DNA of 64,000 bases from Aquipseudomonas alcaligenes_A (GTDB taxonomy: Bacteria > Pseudomonadota > Gammaproteobacteria > Pseudomonadales > Pseudomonadaceae). This document shows positions 55,070 through 63,333 of this stretch, in pieces. The DNA lies in assembly GCA_048595745.1 (NCBI GenBank), contig CP184361.1; one strand, written 5' to 3'. Made by a program: the position numbers and the translations under genes. Every line of letters starts with the position of its first letter. Within the stretch, counting starts at the first letter, position 1. Below the pieces are notes generated by a model. It had not been told where the DNA came from. It ran no database searches and was given only the letters and a program-made list of their open reading frames with translations.

Positions 55070-56104
55070 TCAGCGCACGACGCTGTCGAAGCCCTGCAGT
55101 ACGTTGATCGCGTTGATGCCGATCTCCTCCACCGCATAGCCACCCTCCATCACGAACAGGGTCTGCAGCCCCAGCGCGCCGATGACCTCGCCCATGCGCA
55201 GGTAGTCCGGGCTGTCCAGCTTGAACTGCGAGATCGGGTCTTCCTTGAAGGTGTCCACCCCCAGCGACACGATCAGCGCGTCCGGCGCATAGGCGGCGAT
55301 CTGCCGGCAGGCGGCGGCCAGCGCCAGGCTCCAGGCCGACCAGTCGCTGCCGGCGGCCAGCGGGTAGTTGAAGTTGAAACCGCGACCGACGCCCTCACCC
55401 TTCTCGTCGGCATAGCCGAGGAAGAACGGGTACTCGAAGCGCGGGTCGCCGTGGATCGACGTGAACAGCACATCGGCGCGGTCGTAGAAGATGTCCTGGG
55501 TGCCGTTACCGTGGTGGTAGTCCACGTCGAGGATGGCCACGCGGCTGGCGCCCTGGTCGAGCATGGCCTGGGCGGCGATGGCGGCGTTGTTGAAGTAGCA
55601 GTAGCCGCCCATGTAGTCGGCGGCGGCATGGTGGCCCGGCGGCCGGCACAGCGAGAACACCCCGCGCGCGCCCTTGGCCAGCTCGGCCTGGCCGGTCAGC
55701 GCGACATTCACCGAGCTGCTCACCGCCTGCCAGGTGCCGGCGGTGATGGGCACGCCGGCATCGAAACTGTAGTAGCCGAACTTGCCGTCGATGCAGTCCG
55801 GAATGGTCTGGCGCAGGCGACGGTTGGGCCAGGTGAACGGCAGCATGTCGTAGTCGCGGCCCATGGCCTGCCACTCGGCCCAGGCGTCCTTGAGGAAATG
55901 CACGAAGCCCTCGTCGTGCACCCGCAGGATCGGCGCCAGGCCGAACTCGCGCGGCGCCACCACGTCGCCCAGCTTCACCTTCTGCGCCCGCGCCAGCACC
56001 ATGTCGGCGCGGCTGGGCTTCTCGAAGCAGGGCGTGAGCTGACCGTCGATCAGCTCGTATTTACCGTGGTGCAGATGATGGTCGTCGCTGTAGATCGTCA
56101 GCAT
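55070..56104 (-). CDS. aphB: Acetylpolyamine amidohydrolase
   Basis: The 344-residue zinc deacetylase of the histone-deacetylase fold has RPPGHHAAADYMGG, LDVDYHHGNGTQDIFYDRAD (zinc ligands), and SLGVDTFKEDP for the last ligand. Such enzymes remove acetyl groups from N-acetylputrescine or N-acetylcadaverine. It is last in the polyamine operon, after the binding-protein gene and a palindromic repeat. From memory it corresponds to P. aeruginosa AphB (PA0321). Confidence 0.9.
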   Translation of the reverse strand: MLTIYSDDHHLHHGKYELIDGQLTPCFEKPSRADMVLARAQKVKLGDVVAPREFGLAPILRVHDEGFVHFLKDAWAEWQAMGRDYDMLPFTWPNRRLRQTIPDCIDGKFGYYSFDAGVPITAGTWQAVSSSVNVALTGQAELAKGARGVFSLCRPPGHHAAADYMGGYCYFNNAAIAAQAMLDQGASRVAILDVDYHHGNGTQDIFYDRADVLFTSIHGDPRFEYPFFLGYADEKGEGVGRGFNFNYPLAAGSDWSAWSLALAAACRQIAAYAPDALIVSLGVDTFKEDPISQFKLDSPDYLRMGEVIGALGLQTLFVMEGGYAVEEIGINAINVLQGFDSVVR

Positions 56105-56153
56105 GAAGGGCTCCCCGGACTTGCTAGGGTCCGTGACAGATGCGGATGAAGTT

Positions 56154-56237
56154 CCCTCTCCCCGCCGGGGAGAGGGTCAGGGAGAGGGATGGCCACAGCC
56201 CCTCTCCCCCGGCCCCCTCCCGTAAACGGGAGAGGGG
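56154..56237. repeat. Paired palindromic intergenic repeat, copy 5
   Basis: The left hairpin CCCTCTCCCC/GGGGAGAGGG (56154-56176) has a 3-base loop. The right hairpin, about 56213-56237, is CCCCTCCC/GGGAGAGGGG with an AAA-containing loop. A GGGAGAGGG also lies between them. It separates the binding-protein gene from aphB. Confidence 0.75.
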
Positions 56238-56247
56238 TGCCACGTAG

Positions 56248-57291
56248 TTATTTCTTCAGCTTGGTCCAGACCTTGGTGCGCAGCGCCAGGGCCTTGGGCG
56301 AGCAGAGTTTGAACGAACGCAGGCGTTCCAGCTTGTCCTGCGGGGTGTTGATTGCCGGATCCTCGAACAGCGCCTTGTCCATGAACTGCTCGGTACCGGC
56401 AATGGCGTTGTTGTACTTGGCGAAGTTGGAGGCGACGGCTATGTTCTCCGGCTGCATCATCCAGTTGATGAACACGTGGGCTTCCTCGACGTTGCTCGCC
56501 CCCTTGGGGATCACGAAGTTGTCGATGAAGGTCGACACGCCCTCCTTCGGATACACATAGACCAGCGAGGCGCGTTGCTCCTTGGCACGGTGGAAGGCGC
56601 CGTTCCACTGCTGGTGCATGGCCACTTCGCCGGCGGCCATGCGCTCAATGGTGCCGTCGCTGTTGTACATGGCCAGCATGTCCTTCTGCTGGCTCAGCAG
56701 GTCCATGATCTTCTTCACCTCCTGCGGGTCTTCGGTGCAGCGGTCGATACCGAGGTAGAAGGCGGCCGGCGGGAACAGGTCGTCCATCGAGTTGAGCGCC
56801 ACCACCTTGCCCTTCAGCTCGGCCGGCGGGGCGAAGAACGGCCCCCAGCTCTCGTCGAGCTTGCCGCCCGGCACCTGGGCGCTGTCGTAGCTGTAGCCGG
56901 TGGTGCCCCACAGGTAGGGCACGCTGTAGTCGTGCGCCGGGTCGAAGTCGAGCTTCTGGAAGGTCGGCGCCAGGTTCTTCAGGTTCGGCAGCTTGCTCTT
57001 GTCGAACTTCTGCAGCAGGTCCTCCTGGACCATGATCTGGATGAAGCTGTCCGAGGGCACCACCACGTCGTAGTTGCCGCCACCGGCCTTGAGCTTGGCC
57101 AGCAGGGTCTCGTTGGAGTCGTAGGCATCGAGCGTGGCCTTGATGCCGGTGTCCTTCTCGAATTTCTGCAGCAGCTCCGGCGGGTAGTAATCCGACCAGT
57201 TGGCGAAGTTCAGCGTGCCGGCGGCCTGAGCGGCGCCGGACAGGCCGAGGGCGAGAACAACGGAGAGCGCGAGCGGGGTACGACGGGACAT
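56248..57291 (-). CDS. Polyamine ABC transporter substrate-binding protein
   Basis: The 347-residue PotF/SpuD-like protein has a signal peptide (about 1-23, LSGAAQA) and a mature start GTLNFANWSDYYPPELLQKF. Further family segments are VVVPSDSFIQIMVQEDLLQK and NSMDDLFPPAAFYLGID. It would bind putrescine, spermidine or a related amine in the periplasm; the ligand cannot be fixed by eye. It follows the permease genes by ten bases. Confidence 0.9.
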   Translation of the reverse strand: MSRRTPLALSVVLALGLSGAAQAAGTLNFANWSDYYPPELLQKFEKDTGIKATLDAYDSNETLLAKLKAGGGNYDVVVPSDSFIQIMVQEDLLQKFDKSKLPNLKNLAPTFQKLDFDPAHDYSVPYLWGTTGYSYDSAQVPGGKLDESWGPFFAPPAELKGKVVALNSMDDLFPPAAFYLGIDRCTEDPQEVKKIMDLLSQQKDMLAMYNSDGTIERMAAGEVAMHQQWNGAFHRAKEQRASLVYVYPKEGVSTFIDNFVIPKGASNVEEAHVFINWMMQPENIAVASNFAKYNNAIAGTEQFMDKALFEDPAINTPQDKLERLRSFKLCSPKALALRTKVWTKLKK

Positions 57292-57301
57292 GGTCTGGCT
57301 C

Positions 57302-58090
57302 CTAGCGTTTGCGTTGGCCGAGGTAGTACGACAGGGTGACGAACAGGATCGAAAGCACAAGCATGATCGAGGAAATCGCGTTGATCTTCGGCGATATGCC
57401 CATACGAATGGAGCTGAAGATGTAGATCGGCAGGGTGGTCGAGCCGGCCCCGGCGACAAAGTAGGTGATGACGAAGTCGTCCATCGAAATGATGAAGGCC
57501 AGCATCGCCCCGGAGAGGATGCCCGGCAGCAGCAGCGGGAAGCTGATCCGCCAGAACACCCGCCAAGGCGAGGCATACAGGTCGGCAGCGGCCTCCAGCA
57601 GGCGCGGGTCCATGCCCTGCAGGCGCGCGCGGATCGGCAGGTAGGCGAACGGCGTGCAGAACACCACGTGCGCGATCAGGATGGTCAGCAGCGACAGCTT
57701 CAGGCCGATGAAGGCGAAGAACATCAGGATGGCCACGGCGCAGACGATGTCCGGCACCAGCAGCGGCAGGCCGAGCACGCCCTGCAATGCGCCCTGGCCA
57801 CGGAAGCGCCGGCCGTGCATGCCCAGCGCCGCCAGGGTCGCCAGGGCGGTGGAAATCAGCGTCGCGCACACCGCGATGATCAGCGAGTTCTTCGCCGCGC
57901 GGAGGATCTCCGGGTCATTGGCCACCACCCCGTACCACTTGAAGCTGAAGCCCTGCCACAGCGTCGCCGACTGCCCGGCGTTGAAGCTCAGCGCCACCAG
58001 CACGATGATCGGGATGTAAAGGAAGGCGAAGAACGCCCAGGCCACCGGGCGCACGCCGGTGAAACGCCACAGCGGGCCCTGCAGGTTCAT
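57302..58090 (-). CDS. potC: Polyamine ABC permease, PotC/PotI type
   Basis: The 262-residue permease has about six membrane segments and the EAA loop EAAADLYASPWRVFWRISFP. It overlaps the preceding permease gene by four bases. It pairs with PotB-type permease to form the channel. Confidence 0.9.
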   Translation of the reverse strand: MNLQGPLWRFTGVRPVAWAFFAFLYIPIIVLVALSFNAGQSATLWQGFSFKWYGVVANDPEILRAAKNSLIIAVCATLISTALATLAALGMHGRRFRGQGALQGVLGLPLLVPDIVCAVAILMFFAFIGLKLSLLTILIAHVVFCTPFAYLPIRARLQGMDPRLLEAAADLYASPWRVFWRISFPLLLPGILSGAMLAFIISMDDFVITYFVAGAGSTTLPIYIFSSIRMGISPKINAISSIMLVLSILFVTLSYYLGQRKR

Positions 58091-58995
58091 CCGCGCACCT
58101 CCTGGCCACGCTGGCGCAGGCCATTGAACAGCAGCGCCAGCAGCACCAGACTGAACAGCGAGAAGGCCAGCGCCGCGCCCAGCGGCCAGTTGTGCCCGGA
58201 GCCGAACTGCAGCTGGATCAGGTTGCCGATCATCAGCGCCTTACCGCCGCCCAGCAGCTCGGGGATGATGTAGTTGCCCAGCGCCGGGATGAACACCAGC
58301 GTGGCACCGGCCAGCATGCCCGGCAGCGCCAGCGGCAGGATCACTCTTTTCAGCGCCTGCCAGCGGTTGGCGCCGAGATCGAAGGCGGCCTCGACCAGGC
58401 GCCAGTCGAGCTTCTCCAGGCTGGTGTAGATCGGCAGCACCATGAACGGCAAAAAACTGTAGAGCAGGCCGATCATCACCGCCGTGTTGCTGTAGAGCAG
58501 GCCGAGGCTACCCTCGGGCACACCGAACACGCCCAGGCCGCTGTCCACCAGGCCGCCATTGCGCAGCAGCAGCATCCAGGCGTAGACCCGCACCAGCAGG
58601 TTGGTCCAGAACGGCACGGTGACCAGAAACAGCAGCAGGTTGCGCTTGCGCTCGCTCTGCAGCGCCAGGTACAGCGCAGTGGGAAAGCCGATCAACAGGC
58701 AGCCGACGGTGGTCGCCACGGCCAGCCAGAAGGAGCGCTGGAAGATGCCAAGGTAGTCGGTGTTGAACACCAGGCTGTCGTCGAAGTCGCGCTCGTAGAG
58801 GAAGTTGACGTATGCCTCCAGCGAGTAGTGCCCCCACTTCACCCCGCCGTACTCGCCGGGCTGCAGGAAGGACACCAGCAGCATGATCGCCAGCGGCGCG
58901 ACCAGGAACACCGCCAGCACCGCCATGCCCGGCGCAATCAGGCCCAGGCGGCGCAGCAGCTGGCGACGCTCGGCCAGTTGCCGAGGCGTGCTCAT
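58087..58995 (-). CDS. potB: Polyamine ABC permease, PotB/PotH type
   Basis: The 302-residue permease begins MSTPRQLAERRQLLRRLGLI. It has about six membrane segments and the EAA loop EAAFDLGANRWQALKRVILP. It overlaps its neighbours by four bases on both sides (ATGA), so the operon is translated in a coupled manner. Confidence 0.9.
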   Translation of the reverse strand: MSTPRQLAERRQLLRRLGLIAPGMAVLAVFLVAPLAIMLLVSFLQPGEYGGVKWGHYSLEAYVNFLYERDFDDSLVFNTDYLGIFQRSFWLAVATTVGCLLIGFPTALYLALQSERKRNLLLFLVTVPFWTNLLVRVYAWMLLLRNGGLVDSGLGVFGVPEGSLGLLYSNTAVMIGLLYSFLPFMVLPIYTSLEKLDWRLVEAAFDLGANRWQALKRVILPLALPGMLAGATLVFIPALGNYIIPELLGGGKALMIGNLIQLQFGSGHNWPLGAALAFSLFSLVLLALLFNGLRQRGQEVRG

Positions 58996-60044
58996 TCGCC
59001 CAGCACCCGAATGGCGGCGGCCGGCACGTCCAGGCGCACCTGCGCACCGCGCGGCAACGGCTGGCCGCTGCCAGCGCGATTCTGCTGGCGCACGCGGAAG
59101 CCCGACTGGCCGGCGACCTTGAGCAGGTAGAGGGTGTCGGTGCCGATGTACACCACCTCTTCCACCTCGCCAGCGAGGTTGCCGGAGTCAGTCAGGCTAA
59201 TGCGCTCGGGCCGTATGGCCAGGGTGATGCGCCCGCTCTCCGACGTGCCGGCCAGGCTCAGCACCTGGCCATCGGCCAATCGCGCGCCACCGGCGAAGGG
59301 GTCGGCCTCGAGGAAATTGGTCTCGCCGATGAAGTCGGCCACGGTGCGGTTCAGCGGGCGCTCGTAGATCTCGTTCGGCGTGCCGACCTGGAGGATGCGC
59401 CCCTTGCTCATCACCGCGATGCGGTCGCTCATGGTCAGCGCTTCTTCCTGATCGTGGGTGACGAAGATGAAGGTGATGCCGGTTTCGGCCTGCAGGCGCT
59501 TGAGCTCGATCTGCATGTCCTTGCGCAGCTTCATGTCCAGTGCCGACAGCGACTCGTCGAGCAGCAGCACCCGCGGCCGGCTGGCCAGCGCACGGGCCAG
59601 GGCGATGCGCTGCTGCTGGCCGCCGGACAGCTGGTCGGCGCGGCGGTTGCCGACATCCGGCAACTTCACCAGCGCCAGCATCTTCTCCACCGTGGCGGCG
59701 ATCTCGGTTTTCGGCTTGCCCTGCATCTCCAGACCAAAGCCGATGTTCTGCGCCACTGTCATGTGCGGGAACAGCGCATAACTCTGGAACACGGTGTTGA
59801 CCGGGCGGCGGAACGGCGGGAGGTCCTGCATCGGCTCGCCGTACAGGCGGATCACCCCGGCGCTGGGCTGCTCGAAACCGGCGATCAGCCGCAGCAGGGT
59901 GGTCTTGCCGCAGCCGGAGGGGCCCAGCAGGGTGAAGAATTCGTTGTCGCGGATCTCCAGGGAGACAGTGTCCAGCGCCAGGTGGCCGCTGCCGGCCGCC
60001 CCGTATTCCATGCTCAGGCTTTCGATCGAGATCGCGCTGCTCAT
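58992..60044 (-). CDS. potA: Polyamine ABC ATPase, PotA type
   Basis: The 350-residue ATPase has Walker A LLGPSGCGKTTLLRLIAG, signature LSGGQQQRIALARAL, Walker B VLLLDESLSALD and a C-terminal TOBE domain. The second catalytic residue is E in DES, as usual. The ATG at 60042-60044 is chosen; a TTG two codons upstream is closer to the AGGAG site and cannot be excluded. It is the first gene of the operon potA-potB-potC-binding protein-aphB. Confidence 0.92.
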   Translation of the reverse strand: MSSAISIESLSMEYGAAGSGHLALDTVSLEIRDNEFFTLLGPSGCGKTTLLRLIAGFEQPSAGVIRLYGEPMQDLPPFRRPVNTVFQSYALFPHMTVAQNIGFGLEMQGKPKTEIAATVEKMLALVKLPDVGNRRADQLSGGQQQRIALARALASRPRVLLLDESLSALDMKLRKDMQIELKRLQAETGITFIFVTHDQEEALTMSDRIAVMSKGRILQVGTPNEIYERPLNRTVADFIGETNFLEADPFAGGARLADGQVLSLAGTSESGRITLAIRPERISLTDSGNLAGEVEEVVYIGTDTLYLLKVAGQSGFRVRQQNRAGSGQPLPRGAQVRLDVPAAAIRVLGE

Positions 60045-60060
60045 CCGCAATTAGCTCCTA

Positions 60061-60079
60061 ACCAATTGTTTTTATTGGT
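60061..60079. promoter_or_regulatory. AT-rich inverted repeat upstream of potA
   Basis: ACCAAT and ATTGGT flank a 7-base T-rich core (TGTTTTT), 17 bases before the potA start on the reverse strand. It could be an operator or leader hairpin. Confidence 0.4.
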
Positions 60080-60147
60080 GATTAAGAGGCAGTAGAAGCC
60101 AAGGGCTCTGGCATCGATTCTAGGCAGCGCGGTACAGGCGGCAGAAC

Positions 60148-60182
60148 GATAGATGCGGTCAAAAGGGGATAGATGTGGCCAA
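60148..60182. promoter_or_regulatory. Two 15-bp direct repeats with 20-bp period
   Basis: GATAGATGCGGTCAA (60148-60162) and GATAGATGTGGCCAA (60168-60182) match at 13 of 15 positions and start 20 bases apart, about two helical turns. They lie in the divergent spacer between potA and the orphan gene. The layout suits an AraC-family activator, and such a gene lies at 62202-63212. Confidence 0.5.
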
Positions 60183-60241
60183 GTTGTGAGCGCCAAATCT
60201 AATGGATAGGCTGTGCCGACCACGAGAACAGGGAGGAACTC

Positions 60242-60943
60242 ATGAAATTTCTATGCGCCATCATCGCCTTACTTGCATCCCCCCTTTACGCTGGCACCTT
60301 CTACACGGCCGAACGGGTGCGAGCGCCCGACCATCTGACCCCTCTCGATTTTCCACCTGACGACTACGACACCCTGATAGTCCAACGCCTGTGCCATAGC
60401 GGGGGCTTCATTACGTTTGTCGAGCGACCATCCTTTGATCCCGAAAGCTGTCTTGTCGTCTATGAGGACATCCCCAAGGAAGCAGAGCAGAAGCATGGGG
60501 GCCACTGGATGGTTCCCGATGAGGAGAAGAAGTACTTCATTGTCGCCAGACGAGCCAAGCAAAGCCTCTACTACTCGATGGCCCAGAACAATGATGAGAA
60601 AGCAGATAAAACAGTTGAAGTCTCGGAGTCACGCCGGGAAATCAGCTTGGAATTTGCTGCATCCATACATCGCGCGTGGACCCGCATGCTCCTGCAGACA
60701 CGTTACCCAGCAGGAGCAGTACTTGGCCTAGACGGCACGACGCTGCAGTTCTCTGCCTGGGCGAAAGGGCTCGGCACACTTCATGGGGAAACCTGGAGCC
60801 CAAAGGCAGGCTTAACTGCCGAGCTGGCAGCCCTGGGCCAAGCCCTGGTTGATTTCACCGAGCATCCAGGCGTCGAAGCAGCCCCTCTTACGCAACGTCT
60901 GCATGACTTCGAAGCCAAAGTCGCCGGTTTGCAACGTCGATAG
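60242..60943 (+). CDS. Orphan secreted protein, AT-richer than its surroundings
   Basis: The 233-residue protein has a signal peptide (about 1-17, MKFLCAIIALLASPLYAG) and no family I recognise. Mature cysteines at about C51 and C70 could form a disulfide. The middle (about 110-135) is polar and charged, the C-terminus helical. Three hand-counted 60-base rows are 48-53% GC against 78% in a row of potA, so it is probably acquired. Its ribosome-binding site is GGGAGGAA, eight bases from ATG. Confidence 0.75.
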   Translation: MKFLCAIIALLASPLYAGTFYTAERVRAPDHLTPLDFPPDDYDTLIVQRLCHSGGFITFVERPSFDPESCLVVYEDIPKEAEQKHGGHWMVPDEEKKYFIVARRAKQSLYYSMAQNNDEKADKTVEVSESRREISLEFAASIHRAWTRMLLQTRYPAGAVLGLDGTTLQFSAWAKGLGTLHGETWSPKAGLTAELAALGQALVDFTEHPGVEAAPLTQRLHDFEAKVAGLQRR

Positions 60944-60952
60944 GGCATCACC

Positions 60953-62125
60953 TCAAGCTCGCGCGGTCAGGTGCCGCGCAATCCCCTTCTTCAACGGCAG
61001 CAACCCCTGCGCCACCCGCAGCCCGGCCCCGCGTAGCAGCTTCAGCGGCAGACGATCATCGGTGTAGACATCCACCAGCAGATTGGTGGCCTGGTACAGC
61101 GGCCAGGTCGCCAGGCGGTGCTGCCGCGCATAACGGGCCAGCACCGCCGGCGCGGCGATGTCCTCGCGCCGGGCCTTGGCCGCCAGCACGGCTGCACTGA
61201 GCCGCTGCACACTGCCCAGGCCGAAGTTGAAGCCGTGGGCGGTGACCGGATGCATACCGACGGCGGCATCGCCGATCAGCGCACAGCGCGGGCCGACCAG
61301 CTTCTCGGCGTAGGCGCCGACCAGCGGGTAGGCATGGCGCTCGCTGGCGAGGCGCATGGCGCCCAGGCGGCGGTCGAAGCGGCGCTCCATCTCGCGGGCG
61401 AAGGCGTCTTCGTCCAGCGCGCGCAGGCGTTCGATCTCGCGTGGCGGCAGGGTCAGCACCACCGACGACTGCTCACCGTTGAGCGGCAGCAGCGCCAGGG
61501 TCTGGCCATAGCCGAACCATTCCCAGGCGGTCTGCCGATGCGGCTTCTCGTGGTTCATACGGCACACCAGCATGGTCTTGCCGAAATCCTTGAGCCGCGC
61601 GCCGATCCCCAGCTGGCGACGGGTCTCGGAGAAACGGCTGTCGGCCGCCACCAGCAGACGCGTGCGCAATAGCTCGCCGCCGGCGAGCTCCAACTCAACC
61701 TCGCGCTCACGGTGGCGGATGGCCGTCACGGCGGCTGCGCAGCGCAGCTGCACATCGGCACAGGCCTGCACCGCCTCGTAGGCGGCACGGCGGATGGCGC
61801 GATTGGCCACCAGATGGCCCAGCCGCTCGGCGCCCGCCTGGCCAGCCTCGATCTTCAGGGCGAACAGCGACGGACCATTGAGCACCTGGGCATCGCGCAA
61901 CACGGCGACTTCTTCGGCCGGCAGGCGCTGCCACAGGCCGAGGTGCTCCAGTAGCGCCTGCGAGGCATGGGTCAAGGCGATCTCGCGGCCATCGAAGGCG
62001 GGATCGGCCAGCGCGGTCTCGGCCTGGCGCTCCAGCAGGACGATCGACAGCCCCTGCCCGGACAGGGCGCGGGCCAGGCAAAGGCCGGCCGGGCCGGCAC
62101 CGATGATGGCGACATCGTGGATCAT
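60953..62125 (-). CDS. UbiH-family FAD monooxygenase, UbiM-like
   Basis: The 390-residue flavoprotein starts MIHDVAIIGAGPAGLCLARA. It carries LLVAADSRFSETRRQLG and the variant signature LIGDAAVGMHPVTAHGFNFG, where other UbiH-family members have AHSLHPVAGQG. I associate this variant with UbiM-like 5-demethoxyubiquinol hydroxylases, but this is from memory. It is convergent with the orphan gene. The frame extends eleven codons upstream. Confidence 0.7.
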   Translation of the reverse strand: MIHDVAIIGAGPAGLCLARALSGQGLSIVLLERQAETALADPAFDGREIALTHASQALLEHLGLWQRLPAEEVAVLRDAQVLNGPSLFALKIEAGQAGAERLGHLVANRAIRRAAYEAVQACADVQLRCAAAVTAIRHREREVELELAGGELLRTRLLVAADSRFSETRRQLGIGARLKDFGKTMLVCRMNHEKPHRQTAWEWFGYGQTLALLPLNGEQSSVVLTLPPREIERLRALDEDAFAREMERRFDRRLGAMRLASERHAYPLVGAYAEKLVGPRCALIGDAAVGMHPVTAHGFNFGLGSVQRLSAAVLAAKARREDIAAPAVLARYARQHRLATWPLYQATNLLVDVYTDDRLPLKLLRGAGLRVAQGLLPLKKGIARHLTARA

Positions 62126-62201
62126 GGCAGAGCGCTCCGCGCAAATAGGACTGCGCACGAGTCTAGGCGCGGCTCTGCCGCCGCCCCTTGTCCGAGGTCA
62201 A

Positions 62202-63212
62202 CTAGCGGCGCAGTTCGCTCGGCGCCAGGCCACTCCAGCGCTGGAAGGCATGGCGAAAGCTGGCGGTCTCGCTGTAGCCGAGCTGCTCGGCGATCAGGTA
62301 GATCGGCAAGTCAGTGTTGAGCAGCAGCTGCCGCGCCTTGTCATAGCGCACCTCGTCGAGCAGGTGCTGGAAGCTGGTGTTGAGCTGCTGCAGGTGACGA
62401 CGCAGGGTGCGCTCGGAACGGTGCAGACGGGTGGCGACACGCTCCAGGCTGGAGCACTCGGCCAGGTCCACCGACAGCTGCTGGCGGATCAGGTCGCGCA
62501 GGTCATGGCGATTGTGCAGCTGCGCCTCCAGCTGCATGCACTGCTGCAGGCCATGCTGGTAACTGACCGGATCGGCCAGCGGCAGCGGGCGCTCCAAGAG
62601 GGTCGGGTTGAAGCACAGGGCACTGCATTCGGCATTGAACTCCACCGGACAACCGAGCTTTTCGCTGTAGCTGGCGGCATGCGCCGGTGCCGGGTAGGCC
62701 AGCAGCAGGCGCCGCGGGCGCACGGACTCGCCGAGCAGGTCCTGCACCACGGTCAGCATCGACGCCAGGCACAGCTCGGTATTGAACAGGCTCAGCGCCG
62801 GGTCGTAGCGATAGCCGCTGGCGCTCAGCCGCACTTCGTCGCCAAACGGCTGCAGGTCAAGACGGAAGTAGGTACCCAGCAGCGCCGGATGGGCGATGGC
62901 CAGGCGCAGTGCCTCGCCCAGGTTGCGACTGGCCAACAGGGTATAGCCGAGCATGCCGTAGGCCGACACGTGCATGCGCTTGCCCAGCAGCAGACCCAGC
63001 GCAGGATCGGCGCTGGCCGCCAGGGCGTTGGCCAGCACGCGTAGCTCCTGGGCGTGGTTGATCAGGCGCGTCGGGCTCTCCAGTTCCGCCGTGGCAATGC
63101 CGCTGCCGGCCAGCACGGCATCGGCCGCCACGCCCATGCGCTGCAGACTCTGCACGGCCAGGGCAACCGTATGCAGGGTGGTCAATACTCGCTCTTCCGG
63201 TAACACTGACAT
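62202..63212 (-). CDS. AraC-family transcriptional regulator, OruR/ArgR-like type
   Basis: The 336-residue protein has an N-terminal Arabinose_bd-type sensing domain (PF12625-like, about 20-210) and a C-terminal AraC DNA-binding domain with two helix-turn-helix motifs (SSLERVATRLHRSERTLRRH and PIYLIAEQLGYSETASFRHA). Relatives OruR and MmsR respond to amino acid or related compounds. ATG 63210-63212 is chosen. An ATG at 63303-63305 has a better ribosome-binding site and would add 31 residues. Confidence 0.85.
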   Translation of the reverse strand: MSVLPEERVLTTLHTVALAVQSLQRMGVAADAVLAGSGIATAELESPTRLINHAQELRVLANALAASADPALGLLLGKRMHVSAYGMLGYTLLASRNLGEALRLAIAHPALLGTYFRLDLQPFGDEVRLSASGYRYDPALSLFNTELCLASMLTVVQDLLGESVRPRRLLLAYPAPAHAASYSEKLGCPVEFNAECSALCFNPTLLERPLPLADPVSYQHGLQQCMQLEAQLHNRHDLRDLIRQQLSVDLAECSSLERVATRLHRSERTLRRHLQQLNTSFQHLLDEVRYDKARQLLLNTDLPIYLIAEQLGYSETASFRHAFQRWSGLAPSELRR

Positions 63213-63333
63213 GACTGCCGTTTCCGCTTGCGGTGTTGTTCGGTAACTCGGCCGGCGGCCTGGCTTAGCTTCCTTAAGCTTGAATTCAGCTGCAGCTGTT
63301 TTCATGCAGCCACCCTGATTCGGAACCTCGCCC

